Shown here in pieces: positions 47,957 to 57,048 of a DNA stretch of 64,000 nucleotides. The translations under genes and the position numbers were made by a program. Location: positions 62,001 through 126,000 of the forward strand of contig NZ_FNDD01000008.1 in NCBI RefSeq assembly GCF_900100015.1, read 5' to 3'. The notes under the pieces were generated by a model. The model ran no database searches and was not told where the DNA came from. It saw only the letters and a list, made by a program, of their open reading frames with translations. Each line of letters starts with the position of its first letter. The first letter of the stretch is position 1. The stretch comes from Vibrio xiamenensis (GTDB lineage: Bacteria > Pseudomonadota > Gammaproteobacteria > Enterobacterales > Vibrionaceae).

Positions 47957-48142
47957 ATGCCTCGTTTTATACAGATTTTGCAGATCATTTTTGCCGTTGT
48001 AGTTGGCGTCTTTGTTGGCTATGACTTGATACTTCATGGCATCAGCGTGTTTGATGATAAGTACGTTACCATTACCTGTGTGCTGTGGGCGTTTTTAGAA
48101 ATTGCGCTGTTTGTTATCTATAAATTGATTGAAGACGACTAA
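47957..48142 (+). CDS. Small membrane protein, 61 residues
   Basis: Starts at ATG 47957 after GGGAGAAAAAG. Two hydrophobic helices (residues ~6-24 and ~37-56) are separated by a short HGISVFDDKY loop, ending in IEDD. It has its own terminator and lies between fumA and ycjX. Family not recognised; conserved small inner-membrane proteins of this type are common in Vibrio. Confidence 0.72.
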   Translation: MPRFIQILQIIFAVVVGVFVGYDLILHGISVFDDKYVTITCVLWAFLEIALFVIYKLIEDD

Positions 48143-48171
48143 AGGCTTTGCCTTGTAAGTCGCTTTGAGAT

Positions 48172-48202
48172 AAAGCCTCTGACGTCATTCAGAGGCTTTT
48201 TT
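48172..48202 (+). terminator. Terminator after the 61-residue membrane protein
   Basis: Arms AAAGCCTCTGA / TCAGAGGCTTT around CGTCAT, followed by TTTTG. 30 bases after the stop. Confidence 0.85.
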
Positions 48203-48400
48203 GTCCGTCGCCAAGTTGGCTAATGTGCTGATTTAGCATAAATCTACGCCCTCAAACCGGCGCTGTGTTCAGTTGAGGTTAAGCTTGCGGCGGTTAAGCT
48301 CGACTTGGTGCTGGGGTTGCTTAAACTCAAATCTGCCCCAACTTATATATTTTAACCATAAGGTTATTATTTTTTAGCCATAAGGATAATTGAATCCGCG

Positions 48401-49774
48401 ATGAAGAATCTTACTCAAGAAGTGAATGACTTTCTTAGCCGTACATTGGACTCTCATGTAAGAATTGCCGTGACTGGTTTATCGCGCGCGGGTAAAACCG
48501 CGTTCATTACCTCATTGGTCAATCAATTGCTGCACACTTCCACTCACGATAACTTGCCGCTGCTTAATGCGGCGCGTGATAAACGCCTTATCGGCGCCAA
48601 GCGAGTGCCGCAAACCAACTTGATGGTGCCACGTTTTGCTTACGATGAAGCGATGGGGCATCTGCAATCCGAACCTCCTATGTGGCCTAAGCCCACCCGA
48701 GATGTCAGCGAAATTCGCTTGTCACTTAAATATCGCACTAAAAGCCGCACTAAGCGGTTGCTCAGTTCAACCTCGACATTGAATATCGACATCATCGATT
48801 ATCCGGGCGAATGGCTGCTGGATTTGCCGTTGTTGGATATGGATTTTGATACTTGGTCCAAAAGCCAATTTGAGGCGTTAACCGGTGTTCGCCAAACTCT
48901 GGCGAGTGATTGGCTTAGCGCCTTAGATGCGCTGGATTTAACTGCCGAAGCCGATGAAAAGCAGTTGCAGCTGGTGGCTAAAAAATACACCGACTATCTG
49001 TTTGCGTGTAAAGATGCGGGGCTACACTGGGTTCAACCGGGGCGCTTTGTTTTACCGGGCGAGCTTGAAGGCGCGCCAGTGCTGCAGTTTTTTCCTTGTA
49101 AAGCACCGAACGGCGAAGCAGGTAAACACAGTCATTATGCGATGCTGCAAGCGCGTTATAAGCAGTATCAGCAAAAAGTGGTCAAGGCGTTTTACAAACA
49201 TCACTTTTCGACCTTTGACCGCCAAATTGTGTTGGTCGATTGCCTTACTCCGCTTAACCAAGGTCGTGAATCGTTTGCTGACATGCGCAGCGCGCTTGAA
49301 CAGATAATGCACAGTTTTGAATATGGTAAGAGCAGCTTACTGCGCCGTTTGTTTGCGCCTAAAATCGACCGCATATTATTTGCCGCCACGAAAGCGGACC
49401 ATGTTACTCCTGAGCAGCACAGCCACTTAACCGCACTACTTAAGCAGATGGTACATCCGGCATGGCAAACTGCGGCGTATGAAAATATTGATATGAGTTG
49501 CATGAGCATCGCTTCGATTCAGGCCACGCAAGCGGGCTTTATCAACCAAGATGGCGAGCAATTACCCGCGATTCAAGGCGACACCGAATCCGGGCAGAGA
49601 CTGACAGTATTCCCGGGTGAAGTGCCGGAGAAATTGCCGGCGGCGGATTATTGGCAGCAATACGGCTTTGAATACACTTCTTTTCGGCCGATGCCGATGC
49701 TCGCCGATGAGCCAATGCGACATATTCGTTTAGATAAAGCGTTGGACTACCTAATTGGAGATAAACTGCGATGA
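48401..49774 (+). CDS. ycjX: YcjX family P-loop GTPase-like protein
   Basis: Cytoplasmic P-loop protein of 457 residues (former DUF463). Walker [11 protein letters not shown] lies at ~26-35, [17 protein letters not shown] corresponds to the switch/Walker B region, and [13 protein letters not shown] resembles the TKxD guanine-specificity motif. Role poorly known. In E. coli ycjXF belongs to a stress-linked operon next to tyrR, and that neighbourhood is kept here. Its stop overlaps the ycjF start by 4 bases (ATGA). Upstream, the sequence carries an imperfect repeat (ACCATAAGGTTATT / GCCATAAGGATAAT). Confidence 0.93.
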   Translation: MKNLTQEVNDFLSRTLDSHVRIAVTGLSRAGKTAFITSLVNQLLHTSTHDNLPLLNAARDKRLIGAKRVPQTNLMVPRFAYDEAMGHLQSEPPMWPKPTRDVSEIRLSLKYRTKSRTKRLLSSTSTLNIDIIDYPGEWLLDLPLLDMDFDTWSKSQFEALTGVRQTLASDWLSALDALDLTAEADEKQLQLVAKKYTDYLFACKDAGLHWVQPGRFVLPGELEGAPVLQFFPCKAPNGEAGKHSHYAMLQARYKQYQQKVVKAFYKHHFSTFDRQIVLVDCLTPLNQGRESFADMRSALEQIMHSFEYGKSSLLRRLFAPKIDRILFAATKADHVTPEQHSHLTALLKQMVHPAWQTAAYENIDMSCMSIASIQATQAGFINQDGEQLPAIQGDTESGQRLTVFPGEVPEKLPAADYWQQYGFEYTSFRPMPMLADEPMRHIRLDKALDYLIGDKLR

Positions 49775-50799
49775 GCGATTTGAAACAAAAACGCGTTTAT
49801 CAGCAAACGCTTAGCGATGATAACGCCGAGCAGGCAGAGCTTACTGCGCAGCAAAAATTCGAAAAAACCGAAAGCTTTGTGCCTACGGCGATTGAAGAGA
49901 GTGAGTCGACGCATTCTGTGCTGCAGATAGAGAAAATCATTCGTCCTAAAAAGCGCCGTAATTGGCTTGCTGGCGGGCTTCTGACTGCATTTAGCGGCTT
50001 AGTGGCATGGCAGGCGGTGGATTCCGTGATTCAGGCCTTTAATCAGCAAGATTGGTTGACGCTCGGCTGGACCGGCTTTATTACCTTGCTTGCATCAATG
50101 GGCATCGGCGCACTTGCGAGAGAGCTATGGAAGCTTAAAGCATTGCGCCATCACTTTTCGATTCAAGAGCAGAGCGAGAAAATGCTCGCTAGCGATGGCA
50201 TCGGTAAAGGCAAAGCTTTTTGTCAGCAACTGGCTAAAGAGAGCGAGGTACTGCCTGAATCGCCAGCCTACGATCGCTGGATACACAGTGTTAACGATAC
50301 ACACAGCGACGCTGAAATTCTCGATATGTACGATGCAATGGTGGTGTGTGAGCAAGATAAACGTGCCAGTGACATTGTCACTAAGTATGCGACCGAATCG
50401 GCGCTGCTGGTAGCAGTGAGTCCGTTAGCGCTTGCAGATATGCTGTTGGTGGCTTGGCGCAACCTTGCGATGATCAATCAACTGGCGGCGGAGTATGGCG
50501 TTGAGCTTGGTTATTGGTCACGTTTAAAACTGTTTAAGAGTGTGCTGGTCAATATGGCGTTTGCTGGCGTGAGCGAAGTGGCGGTGCATGCGGGAATGGA
50601 CTTAATGTCGATGGATCTGGCGGGAAAATTATCCGCCCGCGCAGGACAGGGTATTGGAGTGGGGATTCTCACCGCCCGTTTGGGGTTAAAAGCGATGGGG
50701 CTTTTACGCCCGATCCCTTGGCAAGCGGATAGAAAAGTGAAACTCAGCTCAATTCGCAAACAAATAGTGGCGAAAATTAGCGCAATTACCGCCAAATAG
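49771..50799 (+). CDS. ycjF: YcjF family membrane protein (TIGR01620/UPF0283)
   Basis: 342 residues. A charged N-terminal ~70 residues is followed by two close membrane segments (~73-92 and ~100-118) and a second hydrophobic region (~210-290, [24 protein letters not shown]). Function unknown; genetically tied to ycjX through the four-base overlap. The C-terminus is basic ([16 protein letters not shown]). Confidence 0.92.
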   Translation: MSDLKQKRVYQQTLSDDNAEQAELTAQQKFEKTESFVPTAIEESESTHSVLQIEKIIRPKKRRNWLAGGLLTAFSGLVAWQAVDSVIQAFNQQDWLTLGWTGFITLLASMGIGALARELWKLKALRHHFSIQEQSEKMLASDGIGKGKAFCQQLAKESEVLPESPAYDRWIHSVNDTHSDAEILDMYDAMVVCEQDKRASDIVTKYATESALLVAVSPLALADMLLVAWRNLAMINQLAAEYGVELGYWSRLKLFKSVLVNMAFAGVSEVAVHAGMDLMSMDLAGKLSARAGQGIGVGILTARLGLKAMGLLRPIPWQADRKVKLSSIRKQIVAKISAITAK

Positions 50800-50899
50800 T
50801 GATTGAAGTAACAGCCAAGCCTTTGTGTTGCTTGACGCTTATTCGCGCTTGATAGAAACTACTGTCAACTTTTCCTGACACCTTAACTAGGAATCTATT

Positions 50900-52444
50900 T
50901 TGCGCCTCGAAGTGACTTGTGAAGACAGGCTCGGCTTAACCCGTGAGCTATTGGATATTCTGGCGTCGAAAAACATCGACTTACGCGGCATCGAAATTGA
51001 TGTGGTAGGGATTATTTATCTCAACTGCCCGGACATTGATTTCGATACTTTCAGCGGGTTGATGGCCGAAATTCGACGTATTTCAGGAGTTAAAGACGTT
51101 CGTAAAATTCCGTTTATGCCAATGGAACGGCATAACACCGAACTGATTTCGCTGCTCAATAACCTTCCCGATCCAGTATTGGCGATTGACCTTAAAGGTC
51201 AGGTCGATATGGCCAATCACGCCGCGCTCAGTTTGCTCAATTTAGAGCACAGCGAGATTCTCGGCCAGCAAGTCAGCGCTTTGATTCCGATGTTTAATTT
51301 CTCCAAGTGGGTGGAAGGGCCGATTACTCGTCAGCGAGAAAACATCGTGATTAATGGGCTCGACTACATCGCTGAATTTATGCCCGTGTACATTTCCAGT
51401 GAAACCTCAGAGTCGATTCTGGCGAGTACGGTGATGATCATTCGCTCCGCCGAGCAAAAAAATGTTTTCGACGATGCGCTGCCGCAGCACAACAGTTTGG
51501 GCTTTGACCATTTTGTTGGTGTTTCCAATCGTCATAAAAGCTTGATAAGCCAAGCAAAGAAACTCGCGTTTCTTGACAGACCGCTGCTGATTCAAGGCGA
51601 AACGGGTACCGGCAAAGAGATGCTGGCGCGCGCTTGTCATAATCGTTCTGAGCGCGGAGCTAATCCATTTTTGGTGTTAAGTTGCGCCTCGATGCCTGAT
51701 GATGTGGCCGAAACCGAGCTGTTTGGTCATGCGCCGGGTTCGTTTAATCACCAGCAGGGCAAAAAAGGCATCTTTGAGCAAGCCGATGGCGGCACCGTAT
51801 TTTTAGATGAAATCGGCGAGATGAGCCCGCATCTGCAGATCAAATTGCTGCGCTTTTTGCAAGACGGAACCTTTCGCCGGGTGGGTGAAGAGCATGAAAT
51901 CCACGTCGATGTAAGAGTGATTGCCTCAACACGTCACAACTTGGCTGAACTTGCAGAGTCTAAATCGTTTCGTGAAGATCTGTTTTACCGCTTGAACGTG
52001 TTAACTCTGAGTATTCCACCGCTGCGTGAACGTGCCAACGATATTGCGCCGCTGCTTGAGTTGTTTATTGCCAAATACAGCAAACAACTGGGTATCCGTA
52101 AGCCGGAATTGGCCGACGACTTAGTTGATCAATTGAGTAATTACAGCTGGCCGGGCAATATGCGTCAGCTTGATAACATGGTGCTGCGTGCTTTGACAGA
52201 GCTTGAAGGGCAATATCTAAGCGCTGAACTGTTCCATCTGCCGCAAGTGGATAACAATGGCGCTGTGGGGCAGAGCATTAATCTCGACGGCCCGCTTGAC
52301 GACATCATGAAAAATTATGAGTCCCAAGTGCTGGAGCGCTTGTATCAGTCTTTCCCTTCCAGCCGTAAGCTCGCCAAACGGCTGAACGTCTCACACACAT
52401 CGATTGCGAACAAGCTTCGCGAATATGGAATTAGAAAAAAATAA
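50900..52444 (+). CDS. tyrR: Transcriptional regulator TyrR
   Basis: Controls aromatic amino acid synthesis and transport in response to Tyr, Phe and Trp with ATP. 514 residues: ACT domain ~1-70, PAS ~78-190, AAA+ domain ~205-440 (Walker A GETGTGKE, Walker B VFLDEIGEM), Fis-type helix-turn-helix at the C-terminus (RKLAKRLNVSHTSIANKLREYG). The start is TTG 50900 after AGGA, giving MRLEVTCEDRLGL as in E. coli. The GAFTGA loop that contacts sigma-54 is replaced by GSFNHQQ, fitting a sigma-70 regulator. Its stop shares a TAATG with rimJ. Confidence 0.96.
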   Translation: MRLEVTCEDRLGLTRELLDILASKNIDLRGIEIDVVGIIYLNCPDIDFDTFSGLMAEIRRISGVKDVRKIPFMPMERHNTELISLLNNLPDPVLAIDLKGQVDMANHAALSLLNLEHSEILGQQVSALIPMFNFSKWVEGPITRQRENIVINGLDYIAEFMPVYISSETSESILASTVMIIRSAEQKNVFDDALPQHNSLGFDHFVGVSNRHKSLISQAKKLAFLDRPLLIQGETGTGKEMLARACHNRSERGANPFLVLSCASMPDDVAETELFGHAPGSFNHQQGKKGIFEQADGGTVFLDEIGEMSPHLQIKLLRFLQDGTFRRVGEEHEIHVDVRVIASTRHNLAELAESKSFREDLFYRLNVLTLSIPPLRERANDIAPLLELFIAKYSKQLGIRKPELADDLVDQLSNYSWPGNMRQLDNMVLRALTELEGQYLSAELFHLPQVDNNGAVGQSINLDGPLDDIMKNYESQVLERLYQSFPSSRKLAKRLNVSHTSIANKLREYGIRKK

Positions 52445-53022
52445 TGGAACGATTAAGTACACCGACCCAAGTTTACGAACGCAATGAAAATATCATTGTT
52501 CGCACCGCTGAGGTGACCGATGCCGCTATGATTGTCGATTATTTCAACACCAATCGAGACTATTTAAAACCGTTTGAACCGAAACGCGAACACGCATTTT
52601 TCCGTGTTGATGGTTGGACGCAGCGGCTGATTAAATTAAACGAGCTTCACAAGATGGGGCTTGGCTATTACTTAGTGATTCAAGACCGAGCAAGTTTGGC
52701 GATGCTGGGGACTATTTCATTCAGCAATATGAGCCGTTTTCCTTTTTATGCTTGTAATGTCGGCTATTCTCTTGCCGAAAAAGCGCAAGGAAATGGCATC
52801 ATGACTCAAGCATTATCTCTGGCCGTCAATTATATGTTTAAGGTGCAAAACATGCATCGCTTAATGGCGGCGTACATGCCAAAAAATGTCAAAAGCGGTG
52901 CGGTACTTGAACGGGTTGGATTTAAAAAAGAGGGTGAAGCGCAAGATTATTTATTAATCGATGATCGTTGGGAAGATCATATTTTAACCTCTTTAACCAA
53001 CCCTGATTGGATTAAGGAATAA
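52444..53022 (+). CDS. rimJ: Ribosomal protein S5 N-acetyltransferase RimJ-type GNAT
   Basis: GNAT acetyltransferase of 192 residues. It resembles E. coli RimJ, which acetylates the N-terminal Ala of S5. Recognisable stretches are FKPxEPxR-like LKPFEPKREHAF, the acetyl-CoA loop AEKAQGNGIMTQAL, MHRLMAAYMPKNVKSG, and DYLLIDDRWEDHILTSL. It overlaps the tyrR stop by one base, so it is co-translated with tyrR and forms a short operon with the next two genes. Confidence 0.9.
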   Translation: MERLSTPTQVYERNENIIVRTAEVTDAAMIVDYFNTNRDYLKPFEPKREHAFFRVDGWTQRLIKLNELHKMGLGYYLVIQDRASLAMLGTISFSNMSRFPFYACNVGYSLAEKAQGNGIMTQALSLAVNYMFKVQNMHRLMAAYMPKNVKSGAVLERVGFKKEGEAQDYLLIDDRWEDHILTSLTNPDWIKE

Positions 53023-53027
53023 TCGCG

Positions 53028-53615
53028 TTGCCACGATTAGAAAAGCAGCTGTCTTTGCTTATTGAGTTAGACAAGCTAAAAACAGTTTTACGCCGCACAC
53101 GGATTAAATCCGCCCAAGACAGATTGGAAAATAGTGCAGAGCACAGCTGGCATGTGGCTTTGATGGCACTGCTGCTTGAAGAGCATGCCAATCGTCCGGT
53201 GGATATTGCACGCGTGGTAAAGATGCTATTACTCCACGATATTGTTGAAATCGATGCCGGTGATGTGTTGGTTTATGATCAAGAAGCAATAAAGCAGCAA
53301 CAAGCCAAAGAGTATCAAGCAGCAGACAGATTATTTGCTATGCTACCCGATGATCAAGGGGCAGAGCTTCACGCACTCTGGCTTGAGTTTGAACGCGCTG
53401 AAAGCGCCGATGCCCAGTTTGCTAAATCGCTCGACCGGCTGATCCCAATGCTACTCAATTATCACAATCAAGGCATTGGCTGGATTGAGAATCAAGTTAC
53501 AAAACAGCAAGCGCTGAGCGTAAATCAAAAAATTGAATTCGGCTCGGCGGCGTTGTGGCAAAAAGCCCAACAAATTATCGACCAAGCAGCGAAAAGCGGC
53601 TGGTTAAAAGAATAG
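53028..53615 (+). CDS. HD-domain hydrolase (COG1896-like)
   Basis: 195-residue HD-superfamily phosphohydrolase. Metal ligands appear in ENSAEHSWHVAL (His) and LLHDIVEIDAGDV (HD), with a later Asp in KSLDRLIPML. It resembles HDDC2/COG1896 proteins that dephosphorylate deoxynucleotides; YfbR is a relative but not clearly the same. TTG start at 53028 with GGA upstream, five bases after rimJ. Confidence 0.85.
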   Translation: MPRLEKQLSLLIELDKLKTVLRRTRIKSAQDRLENSAEHSWHVALMALLLEEHANRPVDIARVVKMLLLHDIVEIDAGDVLVYDQEAIKQQQAKEYQAADRLFAMLPDDQGAELHALWLEFERAESADAQFAKSLDRLIPMLLNYHNQGIGWIENQVTKQQALSVNQKIEFGSAALWQKAQQIIDQAAKSGWLKE

Positions 53616-53628
53616 TCAAGGAGACTGA

Positions 53629-54102
53629 ATGTCTTATATCGCTTTGGATAATTACCAAAGAAAATGGATTTTCACCCACCAATCTATGCCTGTGCCGCAA
53701 GAGGATTTAGCACAGATTAAGCCTATGGAGCCAGCGCGTGCTGCTCAGTTGTGGAAAGAGCAAATTAGCCCGCAAAGCCCGGACTCTGAGCGCTTTAGCT
53801 CAAGTGATTGGCCTGAAAAACCAAGCAATTGGCGTCAAAGTGTCAGTTGGATGGATGAATGGGAATCGGACCATGATAGCCTGCCAGAGGCCATACTCAC
53901 GGCGATCGATTGGCAAGACGATGTGACAATCTATTTCTGCTACGAGAAATACAACATCATTGAAACCAAATGGTCGGTATTTAAAAAGCATTGGAAGAAT
54001 TTTTTATTTTATGATGACGGACCGATCTTGATAGGACGTCGCCGCAGCGAAGCTTTGTGGTTTGATTCAAAAGGCCAAGTTAAAATAGGTCATCGTTCAT
54101 AA
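53629..54102 (+). CDS. DUF2947 family protein
   Basis: 157 residues, soluble, Trp-rich (about ten Trp) and acidic in the middle (DWPEKPSNWRQSVSWMDEWE). Resembles DUF2947 proteins of Vibrio; function unknown. Strong AAGGAG ribosome site, 13 bases after the HD gene, and a strong terminator at its stop. Last gene of the tyrR-led unit. Confidence 0.82.
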   Translation: MSYIALDNYQRKWIFTHQSMPVPQEDLAQIKPMEPARAAQLWKEQISPQSPDSERFSSSDWPEKPSNWRQSVSWMDEWESDHDSLPEAILTAIDWQDDVTIYFCYEKYNIIETKWSVFKKHWKNFLFYDDGPILIGRRRSEALWFDSKGQVKIGHRS

Positions 54103-54128
54103 AAAAAGCAGCGAAAGCTGCTTTTTTT
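54101..54128 (+). terminator. Terminator of the tyrR-rimJ-HD-DUF2947 unit
   Basis: Near-perfect hairpin AAAAAAAGCAGC / GCTGCTTTTTTT with a GAAA loop. It begins within the DUF2947 stop codon. Confidence 0.9.
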
Positions 54129-54505
54129 ATCTCAGTATTTTGATCATTTATAAGTGAATAAATCCAACAATAGGATCCTGAAATAGATCAAATACAAAAT
54201 ATTGGTTTACTGACATTCGGTTATGTCTTTAGAAGACCCATCTGGTTTGCTCGGCTTTTTCGTTGCAAAATTTGACCACGAAGAAGTTGTGAATAATGCA
54301 ATTTGCATCAATGTCACATTGGTTATTTTGGTTAAAATTTCTATGTAGAAACGACGACTTCAAATATTCAATTAAAGGCTTAAATCGGTATACTTATTTA
54401 CTGTGATAAACATTCCATAAATTATTTTTTGTCAAACATCAAAAATGTAATCTAGTATTATTTACTAAGAACAACATCAGACTATTTATAATGGTTGACT
54501 AGGAT
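54129..54505. other. Intergenic stretch before the 60-residue reading frame
   Basis: About 375 bases, AT-rich. A 41-codon open frame (54223-54348) exists but lacks a ribosome site. Promoter for the next gene expected near 54.45 kb. Nothing else recognised. Confidence 0.45.
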
Positions 54506-54688
54506 ATGTCAGTGGAATCGATAGTGACACAATTAAAGAAAGACTTTTATGCGCAGCTCAGTTCTCTGCAAGCATACACTTTGCCACATTCGCAACCGAC
54601 ACTCTCGGTACTGACTGAAGAAGAGATCAGAGAGCTTGAGCATCTCTGGGTTGAATTGAATATCTGGAAGAAAAAACAGTCCCATTGA
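54506..54688 (+). CDS. Small acidic-amphipathic protein, 60 residues
   Basis: Starts MSVESIVTQLKKDF. Helical and without a membrane segment; the C-terminal half (EEEIRELEHLWVELNIWKKKQ) could form a coiled coil. A weak AGG lies only a few bases before the ATG. It has its own terminator and lies just upstream of ribA. Family not recognised. Confidence 0.6.
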   Translation: MSVESIVTQLKKDFYAQLSSLQAYTLPHSQPTLSVLTEEEIRELEHLWVELNIWKKKQSH

Positions 54689-54716
54689 CAGGTTTTCTTC
54701 GCTAACCATCTAATAA

Positions 54717-54747
54717 ACCTCGATAATAAGACCTTATCGGGGTTTTT
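54717..54747 (+). terminator. Terminator of the 60-residue gene
   Basis: Arms AACCTCGATAA / TTATCGGGGTT (G-T pair inside) followed by TTTTT. Confidence 0.78.
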
Positions 54748-54889
54748 TATTGCCTAAATAATTAATTGTTATATTATAACAATCGTTATTCAAGCGTTGA
54801 TTTTCATAGTATTGATCCCCATAGTTACAGCAGCGTTCAGAGTTTAACAACAAGAACAACAACAAGTATTGATTCAAGTGAGTGTATAT

Positions 54890-55486
54890 ATGGCGGAAGT
54901 AAGAGCCAGAGTAGATTTTAAAGTCGGTGCCAAAAGTGACATCGAAGCCGAAATCCTTTCATTTACCGGGCTAAAAACCGAAAAAGAACATGTCGCTGTC
55001 ATCTTCAAACACGCAGATTCAACCATGGATGTGCCTCTAGTGCGAATGCACTCCGAATGTTTGACGGGCGATGTATTCCATTCTTCTCGCTGCGATTGCG
55101 GTGAACAACTTGAAGAAACCATCAACCGCATGGGCGATCTCGGCGGGATTATTTTGTATTTGCGCCAAGAAGGGCGTGGCATCGGGTTGTACAATAAAAT
55201 CGATGCGTACAAGTTACAAAGCCAAGGCATGGATACCTATCAAGCCAATAATCATCTTGGTTTTGGTGATGATTTACGCGAGTTTACCGAAGCGGCGCAA
55301 ATGCTGCAGGCACTTGGGGTAAACAAAATTCGTCTGGTGACGAACAATCCTAAGAAAGTTCGCGACCTTAAAGACAATGGTATTGAAATTGTTGAAGTGG
55401 TGAACACTGCAGCTCACCTTAAAGAGGGTAACGAGAGTTACTTAAAAGCGAAAATTTCTCACGGAAAGCACACTCTCAAGCTGTAA
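54890..55486 (+). CDS. ribA: GTP cyclohydrolase II
   Basis: First step of riboflavin synthesis from GTP. 198 residues. Zinc-binding cysteines lie in [21 protein letters not shown], and the GTP-binding [17 protein letters not shown] and RLVTNNPKK motifs are standard. I use ATG 54890 ([10 protein letters not shown]), matching the ~196-residue family length. A TTG frame begins seven codons earlier. Monocistronic with its own terminator. Confidence 0.96.
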   Translation: MAEVRARVDFKVGAKSDIEAEILSFTGLKTEKEHVAVIFKHADSTMDVPLVRMHSECLTGDVFHSSRCDCGEQLEETINRMGDLGGIILYLRQEGRGIGLYNKIDAYKLQSQGMDTYQANNHLGFGDDLREFTEAAQMLQALGVNKIRLVTNNPKKVRDLKDNGIEIVEVVNTAAHLKEGNESYLKAKISHGKHTLKL

Positions 55487-55508
55487 TTTTTTCGCTCTTT
55501 ATTGATAG

Positions 55509-55535
55509 AAGCCTCATTTTATGGGGCTTTTTTTA
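55509..55535 (+). terminator. ribA terminator
   Basis: Arms AAGCCTCAT / ATGGGGCTT around TTT, followed by TTTTT. Confidence 0.8.
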
Positions 55536-55584
55536 TGTCTGTGTTGCAAAAAATGTCTAAATTCGTATGATTTGCGCTTAAACT

Positions 55585-55603
55585 GTAAATGATAATAATT
55601 TTC
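55585..55603. promoter_or_regulatory. Fur box upstream of the imelysin cluster
   Basis: GTAAATGATAATAATTTTC agrees with the 19-base Fur consensus at 15 positions by my count, including the core AATGATAAT. It lies about 40-60 bases before the start codon of the first imelysin gene and overlaps plausible -10 hexamers (GATAAT, TAATAA). This points to iron-repressed transcription. Confidence 0.75.
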
Positions 55604-55644
55604 AGTATCATACTAATAACATCAATCAACAAGGAAGACCTTCA

Positions 55645-56907
55645 ATGAAGATGAAAACTCTTCTGTCTCGCTGTGTCGCGACTTCACTATTACTGGGCAG
55701 CAGTTCAGTGCTGGCGGCTGATGTCACGCCAAAGCAAGTGGTCGAACATTACGCGGACATTGCTCACTCGGTTTATGCAGACGCACTAACGACTGCTCAA
55801 GTTCTCGATCAAAAAATTCAATCTTTTATTGCCTCTCCATCACAAGCTAAGCTCATCGAAGTGAAGCAAGCTTGGCTCGATGCTCGCGTTCCGTACCAAC
55901 AGTCTGAAGTATTCCGTTTTGGTAACGCCGTTGTCGATGATTGGGAAGGGCAGTTAAACGCATGGCCACTGGATGAAGGATTGATCGATTACGTCGCTGA
56001 TGATTACCAATACGAATTGGGTAATGAGGGTGCGAACGCAAACATCGTGGCTAAGACCGAACTGACGATTGGCGCATCAAAAGTGGATGTGGCGAAGATT
56101 ACGCCGCAACTGATTGCTGACCTTAACGAGCTTGGTGGTTCAGAAGCCAACGTTGCATCAGGTTATCACGCCATTGAGTTCCTGTTGTGGGGCCAAGATT
56201 TGCACGGCGTTGAGCCGGGCGCTGGTGAACGTCCGTATACCGATTATGTTCAAGGTAATGGTTGTACTAACGGTCATTGCGATCGCCGCGCTGCATACCT
56301 ACAAGCCACTGCGGACCTGCTGGTACAAGACCTAGAGTGGATGGAGAAACAGTGGTCGAGCAAAGTTTCGGGCAACTATCGCCAAACCCTACTTAATGAG
56401 TCAGCGCAAAATGGTTTACGTAAAATGCTGTTTGGTATGGGTTCTTTGTCTTTGGGTGAACTTGCTGGTGAGCGTATGAAAGTCGCGTTGGAGGCAAACT
56501 CGACCGAAGATGAGCACGATTGTTTCTCTGATAACACTCACAACTCACACTACTACAACGAGCAAGGCATCTATAACGTCTTTACTGGCTTGTACAAACG
56601 TACCGATGGCACTTTGCTATCTGGCCCTAGCCTGTACGATTTGGTGGCTCAGAAAGATGCAGCTCAAGCGAAGAAAATTCAAAGCCAGTTTGATGTCACT
56701 CGTGGCCAAGTTCACAAATTGGTGGAGTCAGCAGAAGACAACAATGTGCATTTTGACCAGTTGATTGCGGCGGGCAATGCGCAAGGCAATGCGTTGGTGA
56801 ACGACACCATCATGTCATTAGTGGCGCAAACCGGTTCGATTGAGCAGGCAGCGAAACTCATCGGTATCGACAGCTTAAACCCAGATACTGCAGACCACGA
56901 GTTTTAA
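55645..56907 (+). CDS. irpA: Imelysin-family (M75) iron-regulated periplasmic protein
   Basis: 420-residue exported protein. Signal peptide ~1-24 (ends SSVLA-AD). The imelysin signature GxHxxE is present as GYHAIEFLLWGQD (His175, Glu178). The family (IrpA/ICMP-like, related to the metal-binding domain of EfeO) binds metal in the periplasm; peptidase activity is doubtful. Contains a CTNGHC-like pair and a His-rich segment (DCFSDNTHNSHYYN). First gene of the iron-responsive cluster, behind the Fur box, with an AAGGAAG ribosome site. Confidence 0.92.
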   Translation: MKMKTLLSRCVATSLLLGSSSVLAADVTPKQVVEHYADIAHSVYADALTTAQVLDQKIQSFIASPSQAKLIEVKQAWLDARVPYQQSEVFRFGNAVVDDWEGQLNAWPLDEGLIDYVADDYQYELGNEGANANIVAKTELTIGASKVDVAKITPQLIADLNELGGSEANVASGYHAIEFLLWGQDLHGVEPGAGERPYTDYVQGNGCTNGHCDRRAAYLQATADLLVQDLEWMEKQWSSKVSGNYRQTLLNESAQNGLRKMLFGMGSLSLGELAGERMKVALEANSTEDEHDCFSDNTHNSHYYNEQGIYNVFTGLYKRTDGTLLSGPSLYDLVAQKDAAQAKKIQSQFDVTRGQVHKLVESAEDNNVHFDQLIAAGNAQGNALVNDTIMSLVAQTGSIEQAAKLIGIDSLNPDTADHEF

Positions 56908-56927
56908 TCGTTGGTCGGTCACGAATC

Positions 56928-56950
56928 AAAGGGCTCAATGAGCCCTTTTT
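56928..56950 (+). terminator. Terminator-like hairpin between irpA and the di-heme gene
   Basis: Arms AAAGGGCTC / GAGCCCTTT around AAT with a T tail. It lies inside the presumed operon and could reduce downstream expression relative to irpA. Confidence 0.75.
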
Positions 56951-57048
56951 GTGCTTCTATCGATCGTGATTTGGTCTATTCTGGTTTCAACCTTAAGGAA
57001 TCGATCAACATGATGTTGTGCTTTTAACTTTTTCAGTGTGAGACTTTC

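Noticed and set aside
54223..54348. 41-codon open frame upstream of the 60-residue gene
   Set aside because: No ribosome site, random-looking composition, and it lies in an AT-rich non-coding stretch; not listed as a gene.
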